NCBI RefSeq assembly: GCF_000374125.1
Contig: NZ_KB893633.1
Span: forward strand, 1 to 52,907
Length of the DNA: 52,907 bases
Origin: Niabella aurantiaca DSM 17617
GTDB lineage: Bacteria; Bacteroidota; Bacteroidia; Chitinophagales; Chitinophagaceae
Reading direction: 5' to 3'
Below are positions 18,477 to 27,457 of the stretch, in pieces. The translations under genes were made by a program, and so were the position numbers. Numbering within the stretch: the stretch's first letter is position 1; each line of letters starts with the position of its first letter. The notes beneath the pieces were generated by a model, which worked only from the letters and a program-made list of their open reading frames with translations, was not told the origin of the DNA and searched no databases.

Positions 18477-18508
18477 TTTTCCGGGTCTCCTGAAAGGGGC
18501 CCGGAAAA
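18477..18508. repeat. Perfect 9-bp inverted repeat after the response regulator
   Basis: TTTTCCGGG (18477-18485) and CCCGGAAAA (18500-18508) form a strong stem with a 14-nt loop. The T and A runs are on the wrong sides for a standard terminator. The loop segment GTCTCCTGAAAGGG (18485-18498) recurs exactly at 32223-32236, so this is probably a dispersed repeat. Confidence 0.5.
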
Positions 18509-18641
18509 TGAATCAATGCTCCTTTCCCGCCCCCAAAAAACTCCGACAAAGATTATTAAACTTCGTTGCTTGCCAGAACACCAAAGACCAGCGCGCCTTC
18601 ACATGAAATCAAATACTAATTACTGCCGCGTCCGCCGCACC

Positions 18642-19583
18642 TCAGCTTCGCTGCGTGCTATAAGAATCACTGTTGACCGTTTGCCGGATCCCCTCATGAT
18701 AGCTGGTAGGCTCAAACCCGAATGCCTGTATGAATTTTGAGCTGTCAAAATAATAATCCTGGTTGTTCTGGTATTGCATTTCTCCAAGCTCTTTGATCGT
18801 ACGGGAAAACAATCCACCCAAAGCAAGCAGGAACGGTGACAGCACAAAATACCGGGGCCTTACCCGCAGCTGCTGTGCAGCCAGCCCGATCAGCTGTTTA
18901 CCGGTAAGCCGTTCTTCAGATGTAGGCAGATGCCATACCTGTCCGTATGCGGAGTCGGTATTGCCCAGCAGGGCCGTGGCCTTTGCCGCATCCGGCGTAT
19001 AGGTCAGGGAATGTACCTTATGGGCGTCCGTTTGCCAGTTGGCGCTCCGTCCCTTTTTCAGGTTGTTCAGCACCAACAGGTTCAATATCCCGTTCCGTGC
19101 ACCGGGGCCATAAAAATCGGCACTGCGGGCTATGATATAGCGCAGTTCTTTTGTTTCTGCCGCCGTTTCCAGCATCCGGACCAGCTTTGCCCGTACCCTG
19201 CCCTTTCTGGAAGGTGGATCGGTACGGCTTCCCTCGTTCATAAAAGGGATCTCTTTTTTTGCATAGACATATACATTATCGAAAAACACCAGCTTGCATT
19301 GGTGTTGCACACAGGCCCCGATTACATTTTCCATGATCCGCGGCCATTGCTGTTCCCAAACGACGGCGTTGTATGGCAACCCTGCCGTTAAATACACCAC
19401 CTCGCTGCCCCGCACAGCCTGATTCACAAAAGCAGGATCCAGCAGATCACCCGCTAAAAGCAGATCTTCCGCGTTCACTTTTTCGGGAGTGCGCCCGGCC
19501 AGCCGTACCTCGTCTGTATAAGACCGCAACGCTGTTGCAAGCAATTTTCCGATATCACCGCCGGCTCCTAAAATGGTTTGCAT
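18642..19583 (-). CDS. NAD(P)-dependent epimerase/dehydratase-like protein (atypical SDR)
   Basis: 313 aa. A Rossmann motif (ILGAGGDIGKLLA, about 4-16) opens the protein, followed by the extended/atypical SDR pattern with VVYLTAGLPYN and FFDNVYVYAKK. The usual YxxxK is not evident; the region around RVRAKLVRML may replace it. Such proteins act on nucleotide sugars or as NAD(P)-binding quinone-reductase-like enzymes; substrate unknown. It follows the Crp-like regulator by 61 bp on the same strand, so the pair may be co-transcribed and the regulator may control it. Confidence 0.85.
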   Translation of the reverse strand: MQTILGAGGDIGKLLATALRSYTDEVRLAGRTPEKVNAEDLLLAGDLLDPAFVNQAVRGSEVVYLTAGLPYNAVVWEQQWPRIMENVIGACVQHQCKLVFFDNVYVYAKKEIPFMNEGSRTDPPSRKGRVRAKLVRMLETAAETKELRYIIARSADFYGPGARNGILNLLVLNNLKKGRSANWQTDAHKVHSLTYTPDAAKATALLGNTDSAYGQVWHLPTSEERLTGKQLIGLAAQQLRVRPRYFVLSPFLLALGGLFSRTIKELGEMQYQNNQDYYFDSSKFIQAFGFEPTSYHEGIRQTVNSDSYSTQRS

Positions 19584-19644
19584 GATTATTTGTTTTTATA
19601 CCTGCAAACCTACCCCGGTCCTTCAACGTAAACGATGATCTGTG

Positions 19645-20232
19645 TTAAGATTTTTGAACCGCCATCATGCGTTTCCGGATGCGGCTCAGGCTTTCGGGTG
19701 CGATGCCCAGGTATTGGGCTATATAGCGCTGCGGTACGCGCTGGAACAACAGGGGCTTGTCGCGCAGCAGGTCGCTGAATTGTTTTTCCGGCGAAAGGGA
19801 CAGCAACGATTTGGTGCGGCGGATATTTTCTGCTGCTACGTGCTCCACGACAATCCTGAAAAACTCTGCCGTTGCGGGAGATGTATGAAGCGCCGTTGCC
19901 AGATCTGTACAGGCGATCGCCATACAGGTTGTGGGCTCAAGGGCCACGATGGACGTAGCTGACCGAGCTTTCCGGGAAAAGCTTTCGAGATCGGTGATGA
20001 ACTCCTGTTCCATTGAAAAATTGCAGGTGCGCTCCTGTCCCTCTTCATTGAAGAAATATTGGCGGGTGGCCCCTTTCATGATAAAAAACACTTCATGGGC
20101 AACATGGCCTTCCTCAAGCAAGACCGCTCCCCTTTTGTATTTTTTTTCGGAAAAAAAAGAGAGGAAATAATCAGCTTCCGCATCAGGAAAAGCGGTAAAC
20201 CTGCGTACCGTGGCGATCAGTGGGTGCAACAT
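19645..20232 (-). CDS. Crp/Fnr-family transcriptional regulator
   Basis: 195 aa from the ATG at 20232. An in-frame ATG at 20307 adds 25 residues that are not part of the fold. A cyclic-nucleotide-binding-like beta barrel (about 10-120: EGHVAHEVFFIMKG, TRQYFFNEEGQER) is followed by a degenerate C-terminal helix-turn-helix (RYIAQYLGIAPESLSRIRKRM). It lacks the exact cAMP-contact RxS pattern of E. coli Crp, as in most Bacteroidota members. It sits upstream of the epimerase-like gene and is probably its local regulator. Confidence 0.9.
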   Translation of the reverse strand: MLHPLIATVRRFTAFPDAEADYFLSFFSEKKYKRGAVLLEEGHVAHEVFFIMKGATRQYFFNEEGQERTCNFSMEQEFITDLESFSRKARSATSIVALEPTTCMAIACTDLATALHTSPATAEFFRIVVEHVAAENIRRTKSLLSLSPEKQFSDLLRDKPLLFQRVPQRYIAQYLGIAPESLSRIRKRMMAVQKS

Positions 20233-20418
20233 ACCGTAAAGATAAAAAATAAAGCCTTTCCGCTCCGAACAGAAAGCGGCCTCTCCAAAATTGCGGCCCC
20301 CGGTCATACAGCTACACCGGAGGGTTTTATGCGTCTATCACCCGTAACAACCTCAAGATCCGAACAAAGGGACAAATGTCAAAATGCAGCAGACCGATAC
20401 TTCTTTTTCAGATCATCG

Positions 20419-21501
20419 TTATTGATGCGCCAGCTCAAACTGCTTCATAAAATCCACCAGCTTCTGAACCGTTTCCAGCGGGGTTGCATTATAAATGCTG
20501 GCCCGCATACCACCGGTAGTACGATGCCCTTTCAGGTTCACAAACCCCGCAGCTGCCGCATCTTTCAGGAACTGGTCGTCCAGTGCATGCTCTTTCGTAA
20601 TAAAAGGGATATTCATAATGGAGCGGTTTTCCCGGGCGGCAGTGCCGCTGAACAATGCCGAATTATCGATGAACTCGTACAGCAGCTTTGCTTTTTCGAT
20701 GTTCACCTGCGCAATGGCATCTACCCCGCCCTGTTCCTTTAGCCACTCATAAACCAATTTACACAAATAAATGCCATAGGTAGGTGGCGTGTTGAACATG
20801 GAACCATTGTCCGCATGATTCTTATAGTTCATCATGGCCGGGGTAAAATCCATTGCATTACCCAGCAGGTCTTCCCTTACAATAACCACGCATACGCCCG
20901 CTGCACCCATATTTTTTTGAGCACCGGCATAAATCAATCCGAATTTCCGTACATCGTAATATTTAGACAGGATATCGGATGACATATCGCCTACCAGAGG
21001 AACATTTCCGGTATCGGGCAACTCATTGAACCGGGTACCATAGATGGTATTATTGGTCGTAATATGAAAATAATCCGCATCCGGAGTAAAGGTTGCCGGA
21101 TCCAGTGCAGGGATATAGTTATAGGTTTTATCCTTTGAGCTGGCCACCACCTGAACGGTTCCATAACGGGACGCTTCTTTGATGGCCTTATCGGACCAAA
21201 CACCGGTATTTACATAGTCCGCCTTTCTATTCCGGTTCATCAGGTTCAGGGGCACCATTGCAAACTGGCTGGAAGCGCCTCCCTGTAAGAACAACACCTT
21301 ATAGTTGTCCGGTACCTGCATCAGCTCGCGGAACAGCTGCTCCGCTGATTCGATGATGGCCATATAATCCTTCGATCGGTGACTCATTTCCATTACGGAC
21401 ATTCCGGTATGGTTATAATTCAATAACTCCTTTTGTGCGCGCAACAGCACCGCCTCCGGTAATGCACAAGGCCCGGCCGAAAAATTGTAGACTCTTTCCA
21501 T
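20419..21501 (-). CDS. serC: Phosphoserine aminotransferase
   Basis: 360 aa, full length. It starts ERVYNFSAGPCALPEAVL and has the SerC phosphate loop LQGGASSQFA, with the PLP lysine Lys196 in YAGAQKNMG, and ends with HRTTGGMRASIYNATP. It converts 3-phosphohydroxypyruvate and glutamate to phosphoserine in serine synthesis and can also act in pyridoxal phosphate synthesis. Cytoplasmic. It has its own promoter (TAATTTTG on the minus strand at 21535-21542). serA and serB are not in the window. Confidence 0.96.
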   Translation of the reverse strand: MERVYNFSAGPCALPEAVLLRAQKELLNYNHTGMSVMEMSHRSKDYMAIIESAEQLFRELMQVPDNYKVLFLQGGASSQFAMVPLNLMNRNRKADYVNTGVWSDKAIKEASRYGTVQVVASSKDKTYNYIPALDPATFTPDADYFHITTNNTIYGTRFNELPDTGNVPLVGDMSSDILSKYYDVRKFGLIYAGAQKNMGAAGVCVVIVREDLLGNAMDFTPAMMNYKNHADNGSMFNTPPTYGIYLCKLVYEWLKEQGGVDAIAQVNIEKAKLLYEFIDNSALFSGTAARENRSIMNIPFITKEHALDDQFLKDAAAAGFVNLKGHRTTGGMRASIYNATPLETVQKLVDFMKQFELAHQ

Positions 21502-21534
21502 TCTGAAAACTGGTTTTTTTTATCAATGAGGATG

Positions 21535-21567
21535 CAAAATTAGCAAGAACCCCGCATCCTGCTGAAA
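21535..21567 (-). promoter_or_regulatory. serC: Promoter of serC
   Basis: On the minus strand a TAATTTTG box (21535-21542) matches TAnnTTTG. A TTTC (21564-21567) lies 21 bp upstream as a near-consensus -33 box. The box ends 33 bp before the serC ATG. Confidence 0.55.
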
Positions 21568-21649
21568 GCTTTAATTAAATTCTAATAATAAACAGGTCTG
21601 TTGACTTTTTTTCAATAAAAGAGGGGATTTGATCCGGATATTTGCTCTT

Positions 21650-21895
21650 TTAACAGGAGCAGTCGATCTTAAAAACCCCATTCACCGCAACGATCTGCGC
21701 CACATCAAGAACACTGCCGTTATCCAGCACCAGGAACTTACCTTCTTGCTTTTCAAGGATTTCCCTGATCATCCCTTCCGCCCTTTCCCAGCCGCCAATG
21801 TCCGACAAAATGGAAACTTTCCGGTTTGCTGCCCGGTGTCCTTTCAGGAGGTCCAGGAAGCTCTCCGTATTGTCCAAAGTGCATTTATAGTCCAT
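21650..21895 (-). CDS. Small conserved-looking cytoplasmic protein, unknown function
   Basis: 81 aa, MDYKCTLDNT start, no signal peptide or membrane segment. The second half reads EGKFLVLDNGSVLDVAQIVAVNG, a small beta-barrel-like pattern that loosely recalls Rof-type Rho-binding proteins; this is a guess. It has its own -7 box (TACCTTTG, minus strand, 21912-21919) 16 bp before the ATG, which supports it being a real gene. serC follows 148 bp downstream on the same strand with a separate promoter. The C-terminus ends in Cys-Ser-Cys. Confidence 0.6.
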   Translation of the reverse strand: MDYKCTLDNTESFLDLLKGHRAANRKVSILSDIGGWERAEGMIREILEKQEGKFLVLDNGSVLDVAQIVAVNGVFKIDCSC

Positions 21896-21911
21896 AAAGA
21901 TGCTTTATTCA

Positions 21912-21919
21912 CAAAGGTA
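21912..21919 (-). promoter_or_regulatory. -7 box of the 81-aa gene
   Basis: TACCTTTG on the minus strand matches the Bacteroidota -7 consensus, 16 bp before the ATG at 21895. No clear -33 box. Confidence 0.45.
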
Positions 21920-22056
21920 ATCATTTCCGAAGTCATTCATACCCAATAGGTTTACTCCCTGTTTGTATTTTTTTTTCACACATATACTATTCAGGGGCAT
22001 TTCAGCGTTTTATGTATAGCCGATCATATTACCAATATCTTTAAACTACCCATCAC

Positions 22057-22509
22057 ATGGATATAAACAAAATGCAGGATAAAATAATCGCCGAATTTGA
22101 GAACCTGGCCACAGTGGTCAATAAGTTTTCTTATTTCCGGCATTTAAAGATGATATCCAATGGTAGCCACCCGATGGATGATACCGACAGGAGCGATGAG
22201 AACCTGGTAACAGGCTGCCGTAAAAAAGTGTGGGTGACCGCTTATAAAGAGGACGACCGGATTTATTTTAAGGCGGACAGTGATCATGGTATTACCCGCG
22301 GACTGGTGAACCTGCTGCTGAAAGTATATTCCGGGCACACGGTTTCCGCGATCACCAATGCCGACCTGTATTTTTTACACGAGATCAAGCTATTCCATTA
22401 CCTGGGGGCTTCCTGGGCGCGCGATTTCCTTTCTGTGGTGCAGCGGATCAAATCGCTGGCCATCGTACAGCATCTTAATACCGCCCCCGAAACACGGGCA
22501 GGCGCATAA
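22057..22509 (+). CDS. sufE: SufE-family cysteine desulfuration protein
   Basis: 150 aa. The signature LVTGCRKKVWV places the sulfur-accepting Cys54. The start MDINKMQDKIIAEFENL and the LVNLLLKVYSGHT region fit SufE. SufE takes persulfide sulfur from SufS and passes it to the SufBCD scaffold during Fe-S cluster assembly. The other suf genes are not in the window, which is common in Bacteroidota. Cytoplasmic. Monocistronic, with divergent and same-strand neighbours unrelated. Confidence 0.92.
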   Translation: MDINKMQDKIIAEFENLATVVNKFSYFRHLKMISNGSHPMDDTDRSDENLVTGCRKKVWVTAYKEDDRIYFKADSDHGITRGLVNLLLKVYSGHTVSAITNADLYFLHEIKLFHYLGASWARDFLSVVQRIKSLAIVQHLNTAPETRAGA

Positions 22510-22713
22510 ATTTATAGCCGCCGGTCCGCTGATTAATCTTCTCTGTTATTTGATCTGCGTATCTGCGGCTTACTATTTGCACAAAATAGACCAACTACAA
22601 ACGGGTGTTCTATTACCGCTAACTCGCTGATTACTTCCCTTACCACTTGATCTGCGCAGCCGCCACTCCCTCTCTTGAAGCCGGCGGGGTAGCCGGGTAT
22701 CCCGGATAGATCT

Positions 22714-22721
22714 TATATTTG
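22714..22721 (+). promoter_or_regulatory. -7 box of the methyltransferase gene, near-leaderless
   Basis: TATATTTG matches TAnnTTTG exactly and ends only 5 bp before the ATG at 22727, so the transcript should begin at or within a few bases of the start codon. No -33 TTTG is seen. Confidence 0.5.
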
Positions 22722-22726
22722 CGCCC

Positions 22727-23485
22727 ATGCAAAGCAGTACCCTGCGTTTTAGCAACCGCGTGGAGGATTACGTAAAGTACCGCCCCCACTATCCGCCAGA
22801 GATCGTTCCGGAGCTTGAACGGCAATCCCTGTTGGCACCCGGAATGAAAATTGCAGATATCGGCTCCGGCACAGGCATTTCTTCTGAACTGTTTTTACAA
22901 AAAGGCTATCCGGTCTGGGGGGTGGAACCCAACCGGGAAATGCGCCTGAAAAGCAAGGAACTGCTCCAGGCTTATCCGGGCTTCAATGCGGTCAACGGCA
23001 CGGCGGAGGCCACTACCCTTCCCGGTCAGCATGTAGGGCTGATCGTAGCCGGCCAGGCCTTTCACTGGTTCAACAGGGAACAGTGCCGCAGCGAATTTGA
23101 GCGTATTCTAAAACCTGGTGGTGCAGTGGTGCTCATCTGGAATGAGCGGCTGACATCGACCCCGTTTGAAAAAGCATATGAGCAGCTGATCATCGATCAC
23201 AGCAACCACTACCTGAAGGTCGATCACCGGAACACCGGCGAGGCAGCCATTGAGCAGTTCTTTGCGCCCAAAGAGGTAACATTGACCGTTTTTGATAACC
23301 AGCAGGTTTTTACTTATGAAGGACTTGAAGGACGTTTGCTGTCGTCTTCTTATATGCCCGTAAAGGGAGGCGCAGGCTACGGGGAGATGGTCGCCGATCT
23401 GAAAAAATTATTCCACGCGTTCCAGACCGGCAATCAGATCACCATTCATTACAGTACAAAGATGTACGGATGCAGGCTTACCTAA
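22727..23485 (+). CDS. Class I SAM-dependent methyltransferase
   Basis: 252 aa. It opens with RFSNRVEDYVKYRPHYP, typical of a widespread UbiE/ubiquinone-like methyltransferase group, followed by SAM motif I IADIGSGTGISS (about 43-54), GVEPNREM, AGQAFHWFN and FERILKPGG. The methyl acceptor is unknown. Cytoplasmic. Its stop codon overlaps the stop of the convergent phospholipase C gene by 4 bp. Confidence 0.93.
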   Translation: MQSSTLRFSNRVEDYVKYRPHYPPEIVPELERQSLLAPGMKIADIGSGTGISSELFLQKGYPVWGVEPNREMRLKSKELLQAYPGFNAVNGTAEATTLPGQHVGLIVAGQAFHWFNREQCRSEFERILKPGGAVVLIWNERLTSTPFEKAYEQLIIDHSNHYLKVDHRNTGEAAIEQFFAPKEVTLTVFDNQQVFTYEGLEGRLLSSSYMPVKGGAGYGEMVADLKKLFHAFQTGNQITIHYSTKMYGCRLT

Positions 23486-26001
23486 ACCATCCGGCCCATA
23501 AAGGGATCTGTGATGCTTTCTTTTGTTGTTTCGACCCGGCCTGCATAGCGCTTTTCAAAGCTGCTGTTGCCATTGATCTTTACGCTAAAATCGTACCAGC
23601 CGTTACTTTTTGACAGGTTCAGCACCAGCTGCTGGCTCCCCTGCACCTCTTTGCGCAGGTCCGGATTCTTATATGCGTGATCGATAATCGTTATGGATAG
23701 CGGCCGGCCGGTCTTCAACTGCAATAACAGGTTGCCGGTGGGCAGATCCCCCTTCAGCTCATAACTACATTCCACCAATAGATCCGGGTCCTGTCTGTTG
23801 CCGCTGAAAGAGCGGAAGAAACCGTTGGGCCCGTGTATCCGTAAATGATAGTCGCCCTTATCAAAGCTCTTTACCGGCCATTCATAATGAAGCGTATCAC
23901 CTGCTCTTACGGCAAAGGACCAGTTCCGGCAAACCGATGCGGCTTCTTTACCATCATCAAAAAGTACGGGGGCATATGCGGTAAAGGGCGCTCCCTGTGC
24001 TGTTTTGCCAAATACCTTGTTGCCCGCCCTGAATGAAACCTCCAATCCGGATTTGTCTTTCGAAAGATTGCCGTCCACATACAGTTCGTAAGGAATGGAG
24101 GGAGATGGCCGGGTCCCTTTCTCCTGTTGCGGCATAGAGATGGGATATCCCTTGCCACTGGTCACCAGCCGGATGTCCTGATCAGAAAGCAGATGAAAGC
24201 CTCCGGGGTCTTTTTTGAACTGTGCATTATAAATCGTTTCCACGAACTGGTCGCGGTTCAGGAACGGCAGCTGGTGTGCGCCGGCCCCGTTAAAGGGACT
24301 GAACGCTGCGGTAAGGTCTCCGCAAATGGTTCTTCTCCATTCGCTGATATTGTCTATACGGATGTTCTTATTGTATTTCCGGTTGACAAATTCTTCGAGG
24401 AATTGCAAGGTTGAGGTATGATCAAACAACTGCGAGCAAACCCGGCCACCCCTGGTCCAGGGAGATGCGATCACCAGGGGAACCCGGAATCCCAGTCCTA
24501 TGGCGGCTTCCCGTGCCTGTTTTGGAGTGATGCCCTGCTTCAGTTCATATTCGAGGCGTACATATTCCACTTCCGTATCAATACCGGCACTGCATTTACC
24601 CGTTCCGGGCTTGTTATTGTCGGCAATGGAGAACGGCGGCACATGATCGTAGTAGCCGTCGTTTTCGTCATAAGTCATGATAAAGATCGTTTTCTTCCAG
24701 ACCTCCGGATTTTTTGTAAGGATGTCGAGGATCTCGGAAACATACCAGGCGCCGTACCAGGGGGCGCTGGGATGATCAGAAAAATTCTGGGGGCCGGCCA
24801 GCCACGAAACGGTGGGCAGCTTTCCCCCGTCCACATCTTTGCGGAACTGGTGCAGGATATCTCCCGAAGGAATGGTCACCAACCGTTCGGTTCCGCCCTC
24901 ACGGTATTTCAATTCAGAAACGGAGCGGTAGCCCGGGTCTCGCTTGTTATTTACAAAAGCGCTGTAAAAGAGTTCCTTTTGCTTGTCGGTCAGCTTTTTG
25001 AAACGGGCCTCGCTCCATTGCAGCAGCTCTGCCCGGGCATTGTCGAGCACTTCCTGTTTTTTATTAAGGGCCGCCTTTATTTTCCTGGCCGCCGCTTCGC
25101 TCGAGGGGCTTTCTTCCTGCAGCTTGTTGATCTCCCCCGGAAGCGTTTCTACCTGTTTCTTTAAATTCTCTATGTAGCGGGGGGTGTATTTTACGTTATA
25201 GGCCTTGAAAAACTCCAGCAGGTTACAGCCAAAGTTTGAGAGCCATGCGCGTTCCTGCCCTTTATAGCCGCCGCCGCAGGAAATATCATTTTGATAAAAT
25301 TTCCATGGAATACCGTTTTCGGTAAGCAGTTCGGGAAAGGTTTTCCAGGTCATGCGGGCATGTGCAAAATTATCATTGCGGATGTTGTCCCGCGGATAGC
25401 CGTCATCGGTATCTCTTATCTTACCCGTCCAGAAAAACGAACGGTTAGGCGTGGTGCTGGTCATTGCAGAACAGAAATTCTGATCACAAACGGTAAAAGC
25501 ATCTGCCAGGGCGTAGTTAAAGGGCAGGTCTTCACGGGTATAAAAGCCCATGGTAAGTGGCAGCCCCGAATATTTTTTATTGCCCGCCTTCTTTGAAGGC
25601 AGCCACCGGTCATATTTGCCGTTGTTGTACGCATCCACCTGGCTGGGACGTGAATGGGGCAGTGCTCCCGTCCAGGTAGCTTTGCTTTCCTTTATATTCA
25701 GCCGGAAGGGGCCGTAGGTATCTCCTTTCTCATTGGTCTGGAACCACACCGGTTTTTGATCCGGCAAGGTAATGGCGCGCGGGTCATTATAACCCCGCAC
25801 CCCCTGCAGGGTGCCAAAACAGTGATCAAAGGAGCGGTTCTCCTGCATCAGGATCACGATGTGCTCCGCGTCTAAAAAGGTGCTTCCCGGCTTTGGGTCA
25901 ATCGAAAGGGCTTTTAAGAGGGCTTCCGGTACGGCTGCTTTTACCCCTGCTGCACCGGACAGCAACATGGACTTTTTCAGGAATGCGCGTCTGTTATCCA
26001 T
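23482..26001 (-). CDS. Phosphocholine-specific phospholipase C, Tat-exported
   Basis: 839 aa, the usual size. A twin-arginine signal (NRRAFLKKSMLLSGAAG, residues 3-19) predicts folded export. The phosphoesterase domain has HIVILMQENRSFDH (about 47-60), TTPNRSFFWTG, MTYDENDGYYDH and SPWTRGG. Two C-terminal beta domains of the DUF756 type (about 620-830) follow. These enzymes cleave phosphatidylcholine or sphingomyelin to release phosphocholine. A coiled coil around 260-310 is an insertion relative to the core. The gene stands alone; the 478 bp upstream carry no gene. Confidence 0.94.
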   Translation of the reverse strand: MDNRRAFLKKSMLLSGAAGVKAAVPEALLKALSIDPKPGSTFLDAEHIVILMQENRSFDHCFGTLQGVRGYNDPRAITLPDQKPVWFQTNEKGDTYGPFRLNIKESKATWTGALPHSRPSQVDAYNNGKYDRWLPSKKAGNKKYSGLPLTMGFYTREDLPFNYALADAFTVCDQNFCSAMTSTTPNRSFFWTGKIRDTDDGYPRDNIRNDNFAHARMTWKTFPELLTENGIPWKFYQNDISCGGGYKGQERAWLSNFGCNLLEFFKAYNVKYTPRYIENLKKQVETLPGEINKLQEESPSSEAAARKIKAALNKKQEVLDNARAELLQWSEARFKKLTDKQKELFYSAFVNNKRDPGYRSVSELKYREGGTERLVTIPSGDILHQFRKDVDGGKLPTVSWLAGPQNFSDHPSAPWYGAWYVSEILDILTKNPEVWKKTIFIMTYDENDGYYDHVPPFSIADNNKPGTGKCSAGIDTEVEYVRLEYELKQGITPKQAREAAIGLGFRVPLVIASPWTRGGRVCSQLFDHTSTLQFLEEFVNRKYNKNIRIDNISEWRRTICGDLTAAFSPFNGAGAHQLPFLNRDQFVETIYNAQFKKDPGGFHLLSDQDIRLVTSGKGYPISMPQQEKGTRPSPSIPYELYVDGNLSKDKSGLEVSFRAGNKVFGKTAQGAPFTAYAPVLFDDGKEAASVCRNWSFAVRAGDTLHYEWPVKSFDKGDYHLRIHGPNGFFRSFSGNRQDPDLLVECSYELKGDLPTGNLLLQLKTGRPLSITIIDHAYKNPDLRKEVQGSQQLVLNLSKSNGWYDFSVKINGNSSFEKRYAGRVETTKESITDPFMGRMV

Positions 26002-26479
26002 TTAATCTATTTTTATAAATGAAGCAATTGTTTACAGTACCTGTCAAATATAGTTTAACAAGGCCCCGGGGCCAGATTAAAACATTGTTAACCGGTCCTA
26101 TTCTTTTTTTGACGGCAGAAAATTAAGAAAGTTTAAATGAAAGAAAGATAAATAAACAAAATAAAAGCAATTAATATCCAGATTTGAGAATACATGTCGC
26201 ATGCCCTTTAAAATACACGGTATTCATTTTATTAAAATGTGTAGCCTCCTAAATGGTTTTGGAGACATAAGCCCTGATCCGCGCCACGGGGTTGCAGATA
26301 AACGCGAACGAATCTGTACGGATCTGCGTTGCATTTTAATTTGCAGATCTGCGGGAGATGAAACTACCATCGGCTATCAGACAACCTCAAATATCAGGAG
26401 ACTCGAGTTCCAAATCTTGGGAAGCGGCTAACATCGGGTAACAAACAGAGCTCGGCCTTAAACATTTACCTTGAACTTC
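26002..26479. other. Gene-free interval with degenerate repeats
   Basis: 478 bp without a supported gene. The part next to 26001 is A/T-rich and probably holds the phospholipase promoter. 26231-26290 is a degenerate copy of 38861-38920 (shared TTAAAATG, TAAATGG and GGAGACA blocks). 26310-26370 contains two GATCTGCG words of a type also seen near 8930 and 22550. Confidence 0.5.
26231..26290. repeat. Dispersed repeat, copy 1
   Basis: Aligns over about 60 bp with 38861-38920. The blocks ATTAAAATG, AAATGGTTT and GGAGACA and the following CC-rich segment are in the same order and spacing. It is clearly diverged. No coding potential. Confidence 0.5.
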
Positions 26480-27457
26480 TTAAATCAGCACATCTTCTGC
26501 AAATGGCTCCTCTTTGTACGCCTCCCGTTTGAGGGCATGAGACCGGATGCTGACATTGATTTCAAAGCCGACCAAAAGGATCAGAGAATTGATGAAGATA
26601 TACACCAACACCAGCAATACCGTTCCCAGAGATCCGTATAATTTATTAAAGCTGCCAAAACTGCTGACCCACCAGGAAAAACCCAGGGCCAGGATGGTCA
26701 TCAGCACCGCGGCTAAAATGGAGCCTGGCGTGATCCACGACCATTTTTTATGTACCGAGGGAACGGCCCGGTAGATATAGGAAACAATGATCAGAAATAG
26801 CCCAACGATCAGGACCCAGCGCGTGCTGCTGATCAGGTTGATGAGCCATTGCTGCTCAATCCCCAACCACTTGAGCACGCTGCCCTGGGCGGCCAGCAGC
26901 GCAATACAGAGAACAAACAAAAAATCCAGCCCCAGGGTTACCCGCAGCGCATTCCCTCTTTTTTGCAATCCTTTGCGTTTGCTGAATCCGGGAAGATTCT
27001 TGTCGAAAGAACGCATCAATCCCATAATGGCATTTGAAGAGAAGAAGAGCGACAGCAGGATCCCTACGGAAAGCAGATCCGTACGCTGCCCTTCAAAAAT
27101 ATTGCTCACAAATTCAAGGATCGGCTGATGATACCGGGGATCCGGCACAATTCCTTTAATGATCTCAACGATCTCTTCTTTGAACCGGATCTTTATGGGG
27201 AGCTGCTCAAATACGATCGGAAATAACGTAAACAAAAAGATCAGCGTGGGCGGGATGGCCATAAAAAAATTATACGAAATGGCGGATGCCCGTTCGATGA
27301 TATTATCATCCTTGATCTGTTTCCGGAATCCTTTAAACGTATCCAGCAACGACACCTGCTCAAAGCCGGGGATCTCGGCGGTTTCGCCTTTATGCCGCAA
27401 CCAGGTTACCCTTCTGGAGCGCTTGATCCGGTTTGCAATATGTTTGATAACGGTCAT
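26480..27457 (-). CDS. YihY/BrkB-family inner-membrane protein
   Basis: 325 aa with about six membrane segments. Family segments include ISYNFFMAIPPTLIFLFTLFP (about 61-81), SNAIMGLMRSFD, YRAVPSVHKKW and LYGSLGTVLLVLVYIFINS. The protein class is sometimes called ribonuclease BN by old error; its role is unclear, possibly transport. Its ATG overlaps the stop of mltG by 4 bp, so it is translationally coupled to the upstream transglycosylase gene. It is the last gene of the TPR-tilS-mltG-yihY run. Confidence 0.93.
   Translation of the reverse strand: MTVIKHIANRIKRSRRVTWLRHKGETAEIPGFEQVSLLDTFKGFRKQIKDDNIIERASAISYNFFMAIPPTLIFLFTLFPIVFEQLPIKIRFKEEIVEIIKGIVPDPRYHQPILEFVSNIFEGQRTDLLSVGILLSLFFSSNAIMGLMRSFDKNLPGFSKRKGLQKRGNALRVTLGLDFLFVLCIALLAAQGSVLKWLGIEQQWLINLISSTRWVLIVGLFLIIVSYIYRAVPSVHKKWSWITPGSILAAVLMTILALGFSWWVSSFGSFNKLYGSLGTVLLVLVYIFINSLILLVGFEINVSIRSHALKREAYKEEPFAEDVLI

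Noticed and set aside
18477-18508. Hairpin after the response regulator as terminator
   Set aside because: T and A runs are on the wrong sides of the stem; it shares a word with an intergenic repeat instead.
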